Origin: Candidatus Hydrogenedentota bacterium
GTDB lineage: Bacteria; Hydrogenedentota; Hydrogenedentia; Hydrogenedentales; JAEUWI01
Direction of reading: 5' to 3'
DNA length: 64,000 nt
NCBI GenBank assembly: GCA_019637335.1
Contig: JAHBVV010000029.1
Location: forward strand, 31,922 to 95,921
Each line of letters begins with the position of its first letter. The first letter of the stretch is position 1. Positions 19,947 through 28,247 of this stretch are shown piece by piece. The position numbers and the translations under genes are program-made. Under the pieces are notes generated by a model. The model searched no databases and was not told the origin of the DNA. It worked only from the letters and a program-made list of their open reading frames with translations.

Positions 19947-20795
19947 ATGCCCCTGCCCCGCGAACCGCAGGCCATAAGCGTTATTGGCCACGGCGGGATT
20001 CGCCTCAACGCCTGGGATTACGGCGGAGAGGGGCCGCCGCTGCTCTTTGCCCACTGCACCGGGACCTTTGGCCGGATTTGGGATCCCGTCGTTGCCGAAC
20101 TGGAGGACGCCTTCCGGGTGATCGCCCCCGACACGCGGGGCCAGGGCGATTCGGAGGCGCCGCCACGCCGGGAGGACTGCCGGTGGGAACTTTCGGGGCA
20201 CGATCTCCTCGCCATTCTGGACCATTTCGGAATCTCACGGGGTATTGGGGCCGTCGGGCATTCGGCCGGGGGCGCGCACGTGGCCTACGCCGAGCATCTT
20301 TCTCCGGGAACCATCACGCGCGCCCTCCTGATCGACGCCGTAATCGCGGATCCGGCGCTCTTTCAGGGGGAGAACGGGCTCGCCGTCAAAGTGGCGCGCC
20401 GCAAGAACACGTTCGATTCGCGCGAGGCCGCGCGCGAACGCCTTACCGGCAAGCCGCCCATGCAGCATTGGGTCCCGGAGGCTGTGGAAGCCTATCTGGC
20501 GCACGCCTTCCGAACCGACGCGAACGGCCATTGCCATTTGAAGTGCCCCGGAACCCGCGAGGCCTGGTATTACGAGCACGGCGGCGCGCCCGATATCTAC
20601 GAGGCGCTGGAGTCACTCACCTTCGAGGCCGTTCTGGTGACGGGCGATAGGAGCTACGCGGCCCCCTGGATCGAGGCGCAACACGCGCGCCTGCCGCGTT
20701 CCCGTGTTGAGGTTGTGCCGGGTGCGGGGCACTTCATTCCCCAGGAGAAACCCGCCGAGACAGCGGCCCTCATTCGCGCGTGGTTCGGCGGGTGA
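19947..20795 (+). CDS. Alpha/beta hydrolase
   Basis: Cytoplasmic alpha/beta-fold hydrolase of unknown substrate. The nucleophile elbow GHSAGG has Ser106, the C-terminal GAGHFIP supplies the histidine (about 262), and PDTRGQGDS (61-69) is the usual strand-4 loop. The oxyanion region reads FAHCTGTFGRIW, with HC in place of the common HG. I use ATG 19947 (GAGAGG at 19931-19936); an upstream in-frame GTG at 19905 would add 14 residues. The product is 282 residues. Its 3' end overlaps the convergent DUF4838 gene by 26 nt. No signal peptide is visible. Confidence 0.82.
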   Translation: MPLPREPQAISVIGHGGIRLNAWDYGGEGPPLLFAHCTGTFGRIWDPVVAELEDAFRVIAPDTRGQGDSEAPPRREDCRWELSGHDLLAILDHFGISRGIGAVGHSAGGAHVAYAEHLSPGTITRALLIDAVIADPALFQGENGLAVKVARRKNTFDSREAARERLTGKPPMQHWVPEAVEAYLAHAFRTDANGHCHLKCPGTREAWYYEHGGAPDIYEALESLTFEAVLVTGDRSYAAPWIEAQHARLPRSRVEVVPGAGHFIPQEKPAETAALIRAWFGG

Positions 20796-23076
20796 CCGGC
20801 GGCGTATCCGAAATCTCAAGCCCCGCCGGGCGCGTGTTTCCACCCGGCTCGGCAATCCGGAAGAAGAAGCCCCAGTCGTAACCCGCCTGGCCAATCTTGA
20901 CCAGGATGTTGGAGACGCCGGTTGGCAAGGTGACCGGAATAATGTCCTCGTCCACGGACGCCACGCGCTCGACTTTGTTGTCCCAGAGAATATCGCCGTT
21001 CAAGAAAACCTTCACCGAATCATTGCTGCCGACGCGGAACTCCACCGCGCGGGGCGGGCCGTCGTTGCGCACCCAGCACACGGCGTACGCGCACACCCAA
21101 TCCGTCACGTCGTATTCGTCCACGAGGCGCATATAGGCCGAATTGTCGGGCAGCGTGCTCGGTCGCCATTGCACCGGGCCTTCGTTCAGGCCCGCGTAGG
21201 TCGCGGTCAGATCGAGCTCGCGCTCCGGCGGATAGATCCGGTCGTGCCCAGCCATGCCGAGGTTGTCGAAGGGCCCGCACAGCAGCCACTGGTTCACGAA
21301 GCCCTGTTCCCGCGCGAATCGCTCGCTCAGCGCAATACCGGACTTTGCGCGCGCGAATCGCGCGTTTATCAGATCGGGCCCCATCGCTTCCAGCGCAGTC
21401 AGGGCCGATTCGAACCGCACAAGATCGGCGCGGTATGCCTCGAAATCCGGGTAGTCCGTCGCGCGGATGCGCAGATAGGCGTCAAGCAGGGTGTGGGAGA
21501 GCCGCACCATGGCCATGCGCGCGTGGTAGGGGGGCTCCACGGTGATCGTTTCCGCCTCATCCAGCATTGCGCCCGCCTGGCGCACGGCTTCGATCGGAAA
21601 ATAACGCGAGTACTCCGCCATCCCCCAGAGCGCGGCGCCCGGGTAGGCGCGAAAGGACTCTTCGAGCGCGTTGTAATAGGCGCGCATTTCCCCAGCGGCG
21701 GGTCCGAAGAACGATTCGCTCGTCTCCCGGTAGAATGCCTCGGGATCCCGGTCGGCTTCCCACAGGTACTGGGCCGCCGTGTAGTACGAGAGGTAATAGG
21801 ACGCCCACGAGGCCTGCGCCGCCAGGAAAACCCCCTGGACGCCGATCTCCCGGTAGATTGGGTAGGCGCCCGCGTGCGCCCGCCACATCGGCCAGGGTAA
21901 GCCGCCACAATAAGGCTCCGGGTCGTACTCGAACAGGTAGAGATGCTCGGTAAGCGCCCGCCACGCGCGCAACAGCGCGCGCAGGTCCTGCTGGGACGCG
22001 CAAACCGTGTCGCCAATGCCGTGAATCGAGCAAAACACATTCGGCGCGCAGAATACCGCCGTGTTCGGGCGCACGGACGTCACGCGCGGCGGATCGGTGT
22101 GATTGGGGTTATAGGCGTAGGTGGTGATCAGCACGTTTGGATGTCGATCGGCGAGCCCCTCCAGCACGTGGTTCAGGAATACCTGGTAACGGTCCGAGAC
22201 GCTCGTCATACCGCCGCGATCGCGGTGGCCCGGATCCAGCGCGCGGCAGTGCTCGCACGCGCAGAAGTAGAAATTGTCGTCCGGGCAGAGCGAATAGGAT
22301 TCCACCTCCGGGTGCGCATCGAGGTACTCCGACACCGACTGAATCACCAGCGTAACCGCCTCCGGATTCGAGGTGCAGATCTGGGTGGCCTTGCGTTCCC
22401 CCTCCAGCAGCGCATAGAGATCGGGGCGCTCGGAATACGGCGCCACGCGTGCCATTGTGGCCGTGAGGTTGTGCCCGTGCAGCACCGGCGGGGCATGCAG
22501 CCGGTTCCGCCATTCCCAAAGGCGCAGGTGTTCGGCGGCCTCCGGTGAACCGCTTCCGGTTGCGATCTTCCGGTAGCGGAAGTCCGGCGCCACAACGCGC
22601 TCGCCCTGTTCCAGGAAGAGAGAATCGCCTGCCGGCAGACATTCGCCCAGCGGACCCGGCATGATCCAGCGAAAGCCCAGATCGTGGAGCAGCGTGTAAA
22701 GCCCGTGGCGCGCGCCGAGCGGCGACCCGCCGATAAGCCAGATGGCATCCCGGGTCACCCGGATATAACACGATTCGCGATCGAGCGAAGGATGCGCGAA
22801 GGGGAGTTCATCCGTCTCTCCGGCCACGCCAATCACGAGCGAAATCAGGCCCGGGGCTGGCTCGGTCGGGAGCGTGGCGCCCGTCGCCCGGTCCACCGCG
22901 CCCCGCGCATCCTCGACGGCGGCCGCCAGATCGGCGTCACCGCCCGCGCGCAGGTCGAAGTAAACCGCCGGGGTCCCATCGCGCACCACGGGAACGTCGG
23001 CGAACGCCGTTGCGCAAACCGCCATTGCAACCGCCAGGGCCAGCCCGCGCCAAGGCCCGCCGATTCTTTTCGCCAT
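20770..23076 (-). CDS. Exported DUF4838 family protein
   Basis: A 768-residue secreted protein starting at 23076 (a GGGAG site lies upstream). The N terminus is a signal peptide ending near AFA-DVP (about residue 26). The first 150 residues resemble the small alpha/beta domain that precedes many glycoside hydrolases (GARHGLYTLLHDLGFRWIMPG), and the DUF4838 core follows (CPDDNFYFCACEHCRALDP, then YAYNPNHTDPPR). The C terminus looks like a beta-sandwich with NDSVKVFLNGDILWDNK. DUF4838 proteins sit in polysaccharide-utilisation contexts and are thought to be TIM-barrel glycosidase relatives, but no activity is assured. Antisense frames here are shadows. Confidence 0.82.
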   Translation of the reverse strand: MAKRIGGPWRGLALAVAMAVCATAFADVPVVRDGTPAVYFDLRAGGDADLAAAVEDARGAVDRATGATLPTEPAPGLISLVIGVAGETDELPFAHPSLDRESCYIRVTRDAIWLIGGSPLGARHGLYTLLHDLGFRWIMPGPLGECLPAGDSLFLEQGERVVAPDFRYRKIATGSGSPEAAEHLRLWEWRNRLHAPPVLHGHNLTATMARVAPYSERPDLYALLEGERKATQICTSNPEAVTLVIQSVSEYLDAHPEVESYSLCPDDNFYFCACEHCRALDPGHRDRGGMTSVSDRYQVFLNHVLEGLADRHPNVLITTYAYNPNHTDPPRVTSVRPNTAVFCAPNVFCSIHGIGDTVCASQQDLRALLRAWRALTEHLYLFEYDPEPYCGGLPWPMWRAHAGAYPIYREIGVQGVFLAAQASWASYYLSYYTAAQYLWEADRDPEAFYRETSESFFGPAAGEMRAYYNALEESFRAYPGAALWGMAEYSRYFPIEAVRQAGAMLDEAETITVEPPYHARMAMVRLSHTLLDAYLRIRATDYPDFEAYRADLVRFESALTALEAMGPDLINARFARAKSGIALSERFAREQGFVNQWLLCGPFDNLGMAGHDRIYPPERELDLTATYAGLNEGPVQWRPSTLPDNSAYMRLVDEYDVTDWVCAYAVCWVRNDGPPRAVEFRVGSNDSVKVFLNGDILWDNKVERVASVDEDIIPVTLPTGVSNILVKIGQAGYDWGFFFRIAEPGGNTRPAGLEISDTPPVTRRTTRE

Positions 23077-23343
23077 ATCCACTACTCCCGCGCCGGCCTC
23101 ACGGCGCACTTCGGTAACCAACGCTCCCTGAAGGAGACCTGTACGATATCGCACCGGTTTCCGCCTGCGCACCCCGCGCGTTTCCAGGAGAGTACCCGAT
23201 GCTTGCGCCCGCGCGCCGCGAGGTATACCATAGAGCCATATTCGGGGAAGGGGGGAGGCGGCGCGCGCAGCGCTGGTCATCCAGAACACCCCGGAATTCC
23301 GGAGGGACAACCGGGCCGCCCCGGCCCTGGAATGGATCTTCCC

Positions 23344-24588
23344 ATGAGCAAGAGCCCAAGAAGCGGAAACTGGAGCCGCCGCGCCTTCCTCGGCGCGGGT
23401 CTGGCCGGCGCGGCCGGCATGCTGTGGAGCGAGAAGGTGTTCGCGCAACCGAATAAGCCAACCCGCATCGAAAATATTGAAATCTTCCCGGTCATCTATC
23501 CCACGGTGATGCGCTTCAAGTTCTTCGAAGGCCCTTCGGGAACCGGGCGTCCGGCCGTGCTGATCAAGATTACCGCGGACGACGGCAGCGTGGGCTGGGG
23601 CGAAAGCGTGCCCGTGCCGCGCTGGAGTTACGAAACCCTCGAAGGCGCCGTCACGGCCATCGAGCGCTACCTCAAACCGGTCATCACCGGCATGAATCCC
23701 TTCGACCTGAAGGGCATTCACCAGGCCATGAACCAGGAGATCGCGCCGTCCTTCTCTACGGGCGCGCCCATCACCAAAGCCGGCATCGACATCGCCCTGC
23801 ACGATCTCATCGGCAAGGCCGCCGGGCTCAACATCGCCGAGCTCTGGGGCCGCAAGCCCGCGGATGAACTCGTGCTCAGCTGGACCCTGAACCCGAAGAC
23901 CCTGGACGATCTCGAACCCCTCATCGCCGTTGGCCGCGAGCGCGGTTTTGAGAACTTCAACGTGAAAGTCGCGCCGGACCCCAAGTTTGATCTGGAAATG
24001 TGCCGCATCGTCAAGCGTCTCGTGCCCGACGGCTTCCTCTGGGCCGACGCGAACGGCGGCTACGACCTGGCCACCGCCCTGGACGTGGCGCCGAAACTCG
24101 CGGACCTGGGCGTGCCCGTGTTGGAGCAGCCCCTGCCCTCGAACCGCCTCACTGGATACCAGGAACTGAAGAAGCAGGGCGCCCTGCCGATTATCATGGA
24201 TGAGGGCGTGGTCTCACCCGGCGATCTGATGGAATTCATCAAGCTCGGCTGCTGCGACGGTGTGGCCATGAAGCCCGCGCGGTGTGGGGGGCTTGTTTCG
24301 GCGGCGCAGCAGGTGGAGATTCTGGAGGACGCCGGTCTCATGTTCCTCGGTAGCGGCCTGACCGATCCCGATGTCTCGCTCGCGGCGTCGCTGATCCTGT
24401 ACGGCGCCTATGGACTCCAGTTCCCGGCCGCCCTGAATGGCCCGCAGTTCCTGGGAACCAGCATCATCAAGAAGCCGTTCACGCCGGTCGGAGGCAAGGT
24501 CCGGATTCCGAAGGGACCCGGCCTCGGCATCGAAGTGGACGAAGATAAACTCGCCGAACTGGTGGCGAAGTCCAACGTGAAAGTCTGA
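23344..24588 (+). CDS. Tat-exported enolase-superfamily (mandelate racemase/muconate lactonizing) enzyme
   Basis: The 414-residue protein starts with a twin-arginine signal (SRRAFLG, 11-17; likely cleavage near VFA-Q at 34). The TIM-barrel residues of the MR/MLE group are in place: Lys208 (NVKVA), metal ligands Asp235 (WADANGG), Glu261 (LEQPLP) and Asp286 (MDEG), and a second lysine at 310 (AMKPARCGG). Lysines on both sides of the metal fit racemase/epimerase or cycloisomerase chemistry. Enolase-superfamily enzymes are normally cytoplasmic, so periplasmic export is notable. An ATG 12 nt upstream (23332) is an alternative start. The substrate is unknown; a sugar acid or dipeptide is plausible. 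Confidence 0.85.
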   Translation: MSKSPRSGNWSRRAFLGAGLAGAAGMLWSEKVFAQPNKPTRIENIEIFPVIYPTVMRFKFFEGPSGTGRPAVLIKITADDGSVGWGESVPVPRWSYETLEGAVTAIERYLKPVITGMNPFDLKGIHQAMNQEIAPSFSTGAPITKAGIDIALHDLIGKAAGLNIAELWGRKPADELVLSWTLNPKTLDDLEPLIAVGRERGFENFNVKVAPDPKFDLEMCRIVKRLVPDGFLWADANGGYDLATALDVAPKLADLGVPVLEQPLPSNRLTGYQELKKQGALPIIMDEGVVSPGDLMEFIKLGCCDGVAMKPARCGGLVSAAQQVEILEDAGLMFLGSGLTDPDVSLAASLILYGAYGLQFPAALNGPQFLGTSIIKKPFTPVGGKVRIPKGPGLGIEVDEDKLAELVAKSNVKV

Positions 24589-24641
24589 ACGCGCGATCGC
24601 CGTAGTACGACCCGCGACACAATCCCGTGGAGGTCGGTTCC

Positions 24642-26000
24642 ATGAATGCCCTGAAGCCCCTTTCCCGCCGCCGCTTTCTGAAGCATACGCGCAATGCCAT
24701 CGCCGTCGCCGCGGCCCCGCTCATCCTGCCTTCGGGCTGCGTCACGGGCGCCGGCGGCCGCAAAGCGTGGAAGCCCCGCCCGAACGGCCATATCCAAGTC
24801 GGATACATCGGCTGCGGCCGCCGCGCCAACAGCCTGTACGGCCTGCCCGAGCCCGGAAAACTCGTCGCCCTGTCCGACATTTACCGCCCGCGCCTGGAAA
24901 AGTTGAAGGAGCGTTTCACGGATGCCGTCCTCTACGACGACTATAACGAGATGCTCGCTTCGGATGAAATCGATGCCGTGGTTATCGTAACGCCGGACCA
25001 CTGGCACACGAGGCCGGTGATCGACGCCTGCCGCGCGGGCAAGGATGTCTATTGCGAAAAACCGCTCACGCTCACCATCGACGAGGGCATCCAGATTGTC
25101 GAGGCCGTCCGCAAACACAGCATCATTGCGCAGACCGGAAGCCAGCAGCGGAGCATGCTCAGCTGCGCCGAGGGAATGCGGCGGGTGTTGAACGGCGAGA
25201 TCGGCAACGTGCAGCGTGTGCACACCGCCAATCTCCCCAGTCCCTGGGATTGCGATCTGGGCGAAGAACCCGTTCCCGAAGGGCTCAACTGGGACGCCTG
25301 GTGCGGCCAGACCGAACCGCGCGGCTTCCATCCATTGCTCTTTTCCCCGCGTGGCGACGGCAAGTCCTATCCCGATGGCCGCCCGTACGGCTGGATTTCC
25401 TACACCCCCTATTCCGGTGGCGAAGTGACCGGCTGGGGCGCGCACAGCATGGACATGATCCACTGGGGCCTCGGCTTCGATTACAGCGGCCCCGTGGAGG
25501 TCTGGCCGGAGCCCTTCGCGCCTGGCGAACTCTCGTTTCAGGGCAAGCCCCTCACGGGCGACAACCCCTGGCCGGAAGCCGCGCAGCTCGCGTGCCCGGT
25601 CGTCTTCCGCTACGCGAACGGCGTCACGGTCCACATGGACGGCAAGGGCCCGGCGGGCGGCGGACTCTTCCTGGGGGACGAGGGCGGCATCAATATTGCC
25701 CGCGGCGTCTATGAATTCAAACGCAACGGCGCCGACAAGATCCGGGTGGAAGAACCCGCGGGCCGCTCGGACACCGTGGAGCATCTTCGGAACTGGTTCG
25801 AATGCATCCAGACCCGCGAAAAACCCGCCGCCGAGTTGGAGATCGGCCACCGCTCCGCCACCGCCTGCCACCTGGGCAACATCGCCCGCTGGCTGGGCCG
25901 AAAAATCACCTGGAACCCGGAAAAGGAGGCGTTTGTTAACGACCCCGAAGCCACGGCGTACATCAAGCGCAACCAGCGAAAGGGCTACGAGACGGCGTAG
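24642..26000 (+). CDS. Tat-exported Gfo/Idh/MocA-family oxidoreductase
   Basis: A 452-residue protein with Tat motif SRRRFLK (8-14) and a possible lipobox LPSGC (29-33). The Rossmann domain has VGYIGCGRRA (53-62), and the family's catalytic region VTPDHWHTRPVIDACRAGKDVYCEKPL includes the EKP motif (139-141). The C-terminal alpha/beta domain has WGAHSMDMIHWGLG. Exported members normally carry tightly bound NAD(P) and may act on sugars without free cofactor, as in GH109-like enzymes. ATG 24642 follows GGAGG (24629-24633). It follows the enolase-type gene by 53 nt, so both were probably acquired and expressed together. Confidence 0.88.
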   Translation: MNALKPLSRRRFLKHTRNAIAVAAAPLILPSGCVTGAGGRKAWKPRPNGHIQVGYIGCGRRANSLYGLPEPGKLVALSDIYRPRLEKLKERFTDAVLYDDYNEMLASDEIDAVVIVTPDHWHTRPVIDACRAGKDVYCEKPLTLTIDEGIQIVEAVRKHSIIAQTGSQQRSMLSCAEGMRRVLNGEIGNVQRVHTANLPSPWDCDLGEEPVPEGLNWDAWCGQTEPRGFHPLLFSPRGDGKSYPDGRPYGWISYTPYSGGEVTGWGAHSMDMIHWGLGFDYSGPVEVWPEPFAPGELSFQGKPLTGDNPWPEAAQLACPVVFRYANGVTVHMDGKGPAGGGLFLGDEGGINIARGVYEFKRNGADKIRVEEPAGRSDTVEHLRNWFECIQTREKPAAELEIGHRSATACHLGNIARWLGRKITWNPEKEAFVNDPEATAYIKRNQRKGYETA

Positions 26001-26020
26001 GTATCCATAAGGTGCATCAG

Positions 26021-26060
26021 GTGTGCCACGGCCAAGTCCGCAAGGACTTGACCGTGCCGG
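26021..26060 (+). repeat. REP-like hairpin, copy A
   Basis: CACGGCCAAGTCC (26027-26039) pairs with GGACTTGACCGTG (26044-26056) with one mismatch over a GCAA tetraloop. It is flanked on the left by GTGTGC. It lies in the gap between two convergent genes (ends 26000 and 26158). The stem core recurs at 26115-26143 and 41847-42014. Confidence 0.7.
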
Positions 26061-26110
26061 ACTGCTGAAAAGCCAACGCGTTAGAACGAAAGTTCCGGAG
26101 TCACTCCCGA

Positions 26111-26149
26111 CCCGCACGGGCAAGCGTAAGACGCTTGACCGTGGCGCAC
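26111..26149 (-). repeat. REP-like hairpin, copy B (opposite orientation)
   Basis: CACGGGCAAGCGT (26115-26127) pairs with ACGCTTGACCGTG (26131-26143) over a three-base loop. Read on the minus strand it carries the same GGTGCGCCACGGTCAAG start as the copies at 41.8-42.0 kb. Copies A and B thus face each other in one convergent intergenic gap and could end transcription from both sides. Confidence 0.7.
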
Positions 26150-26157
26150 CATCGGTC

Positions 26158-27093
26158 CTACTCCCCGGCGTAGGCCGCGAACAGTGCCCCAATTCCGGCC
26201 TCCACGGCGTCCCCCGCATGCACGGCCACGCGGTAGCGCAATATCAGGACCTCGCCTTTCGCCAGCCGGATGGCGTCGCCCTCGGGCCAGTACATCGGCG
26301 TGGGGGAGAAGAAGCCGTAGTCCCGCGTGAACCACTTTGCGGGATACCATCGGTTCTCCGGATGCTGAAAGATCGCCAGCCCTTCGGTTACACCCTCCCG
26401 AGTTCCCGAATAGTCGCACCACGGCGACGCCACGCCAAAGGTCCCCGCCTCGCCAGGGTCTCCCTGTGCATTGACCAGCGTACCGCCGGCTTCCACGCTC
26501 AACGCCGGCGTCATCCGCGCGGAAAAGAGCGAGTGGTTGGTCTTTTCGATGGTGATATCGGTCAGAGGCTCCAGCGTGATCTCGAAATCGATGAGGCGCA
26601 GGGTATCGGAGGGCGCGCTCACGGTGATCTTGCGGCGATCCGCCATTACCGCGTCCTCTCCGGGCTGTCTCCAAAGGCAGTAATCCGTGATTACCACGCG
26701 ATCGCCCGATGCGCTTTCGATTTTCGGACCCTGCGAAAGAATTTGCCCGCGATCATTGCCCTCCTGCCAGTAGTTCCCGCCGTTGACCTTGTCGCAACCG
26801 AAAAACAAGGACCGGTGGTGCGGGTACGGTTCCGTCGACTCGGTGGTGACCGATTTACCCGAAACCGGACCGTTCACGGGCCAGAAAAACGGGTACTTCT
26901 GCGAATCCGAGTAGGCGTACGCGGTAAACAGGGCATCGCCGACAAACACCTCAATGCGACCGTCGCCCCGCGCCGCCCGCAGGGCCTCGCCCGGGGTATT
27001 GCCCGCCTGCAACAGGCAAAGTAGAACGAACATCCGCGCGACGGGGCGCCCTGCCAGGAACACACGGGCGGCGCGCACAGGATCACCCGCCAT
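26158..27093 (-). CDS. Exported DUF6807 (PmoA-like) protein, first paralogue
   Basis: A 311-residue protein starting at 27093, with GAGG six bases upstream; it overlaps the upstream paralogue by 11 nt. A hydrophobic stretch near residues 20-32 (MFVLLCLLQAG) may be a signal peptide. Family marks are PYPHHRSLFFGCDKVNGGNYW, TNHSLFSARM, and a conserved GLAIFQHPENRWYPAKWFTRDYGFFSP. DUF6807 was named after methane oxygenase PmoA, but these proteins are beta-sandwich proteins of unknown function, frequent beside Gfo/Idh oxidoreductases in Planctomycetota and Verrucomicrobiota. A carbohydrate-related role is inference from this context. Confidence 0.78.
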   Translation of the reverse strand: MAGDPVRAARVFLAGRPVARMFVLLCLLQAGNTPGEALRAARGDGRIEVFVGDALFTAYAYSDSQKYPFFWPVNGPVSGKSVTTESTEPYPHHRSLFFGCDKVNGGNYWQEGNDRGQILSQGPKIESASGDRVVITDYCLWRQPGEDAVMADRRKITVSAPSDTLRLIDFEITLEPLTDITIEKTNHSLFSARMTPALSVEAGGTLVNAQGDPGEAGTFGVASPWCDYSGTREGVTEGLAIFQHPENRWYPAKWFTRDYGFFSPTPMYWPEGDAIRLAKGEVLILRYRVAVHAGDAVEAGIGALFAAYAGE

Positions 27094-28051
27094 GCCCGGC
27101 CTCATTCTGCTTCACGTACGCATCAAACAGTTCCGCAAGCGCCGCCGCATCCACGCCCTGGTGCACCAATAGCCGGTATTGCAGCTCGAAGAAATCACCG
27201 GGCTTCAGCACATGCGTCTGCTCGTGTGGCCAGCAGACACCGAGAAACGCATAGTGCCGGAAGATCCAGCCCGGGTGGGGGAAGCCCGGGTTGGACGGGT
27301 GCTGGAAGATCGCCACGCCCGGTGAGGGCGCGCCTTCCTTTTCCCAGCGCACGCTCGCCCAGGGCGTGTCGTAGCTTAGCGCATCCTCGACCGACACCCC
27401 TTGCGCGGTGTCGAACACAAACGGCTTGTTTTCGGCGCGGGGCCGGAACGAAAAACCGCCGTAGCCTTTGTCCTTCGCGCCCTCGAATACCACATCCTCC
27501 TGGCAGACATTCGTAAAGCGAAGTTTGAAATCGATCGCCCGGTGATGCTCGGCGGCGGGATGCACCGTGAAGTGAATGGTCTCGCGCACCTTGGGCAGAT
27601 GCTCCCCATCGAAGAACCACCCGTTCTCCACGCCGACGGTCACCTGGTCCTCCTCAACTTCCTGCAACAGCCAGCGCTCGTAGACCTGTCGCGCGCCCAC
27701 CAGCGTCCACACATCCATCTTTCGCCCGCCGATCACCGTCTCCGGCCAGGTCCAGAATACCCCGCGGTGGTGGTAGTGATCCGCGGGGAAATCCTCTGTG
27801 ATAACCGCGCCGTCCAGACCGTAAAGCGGGTGGATGTAGCTGGAGCGAGCGTAGCGCTCCGCGTCCACGCCTTCCGGCGGATACACCAGCCCGTGGTTGT
27901 ATACGAGCACCGGCGCGCCGTCCTCATAGATGGTGAGCTGGCCGCCGGTATGCGCTATCGTGAACTCCGCATGGGCGGACACGGCAAGCAGTGAAAGCAG
28001 GGCGCAGACGGCGATACGCCGGGCCCGCGCGGGGACGATGTAAGCAGGCAT
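27083..28051 (-). CDS. Exported DUF6807 (PmoA-like) protein, second paralogue
   Basis: A 322-residue protein starting at 28051 (GGAG, eight-base spacing). A signal peptide RRIAVCALLSLLAVSAHAEF is clear, with cleavage after AHA (about residue 29). It shares the paralogue's landmarks: ADHYHHRGVFWTWP, GVAIFQHPSNPGFPHPGWIFRHYAFLGVCWP, and a final LQYRLLVHQGVD. The tandem arrangement and the 11-nt overlap point to an old duplication within one operon. Function is unknown, as for the first copy. Confidence 0.8.
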   Translation of the reverse strand: MPAYIVPARARRIAVCALLSLLAVSAHAEFTIAHTGGQLTIYEDGAPVLVYNHGLVYPPEGVDAERYARSSYIHPLYGLDGAVITEDFPADHYHHRGVFWTWPETVIGGRKMDVWTLVGARQVYERWLLQEVEEDQVTVGVENGWFFDGEHLPKVRETIHFTVHPAAEHHRAIDFKLRFTNVCQEDVVFEGAKDKGYGGFSFRPRAENKPFVFDTAQGVSVEDALSYDTPWASVRWEKEGAPSPGVAIFQHPSNPGFPHPGWIFRHYAFLGVCWPHEQTHVLKPGDFFELQYRLLVHQGVDAAALAELFDAYVKQNEAGHGG

Positions 28052-28247
28052 GATACGTCTCCTGAAACCGCGTGGCGCCGGGCGGGCCGCGCTTGTTGAA
28101 ACCTGGGCAGGCACACGGGCAGTCTATCAGGCGTTTGGCGGGCGTTCAATGCGGAAACTCGCACGCGCCCCGGGAAACCTGCTAGCATTTCGCCATCGAT
28201 GGCGCCGCCCGCATCCGGGCGCGACCGCCCAACTGGAGCTCAATAAA

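Noticed and set aside
22684..23343. N-terminal extension of the enolase-type protein
   Set aside because: The frame is open for 220 codons upstream, but it is antisense to DUF4838 and would bury the Tat signal.
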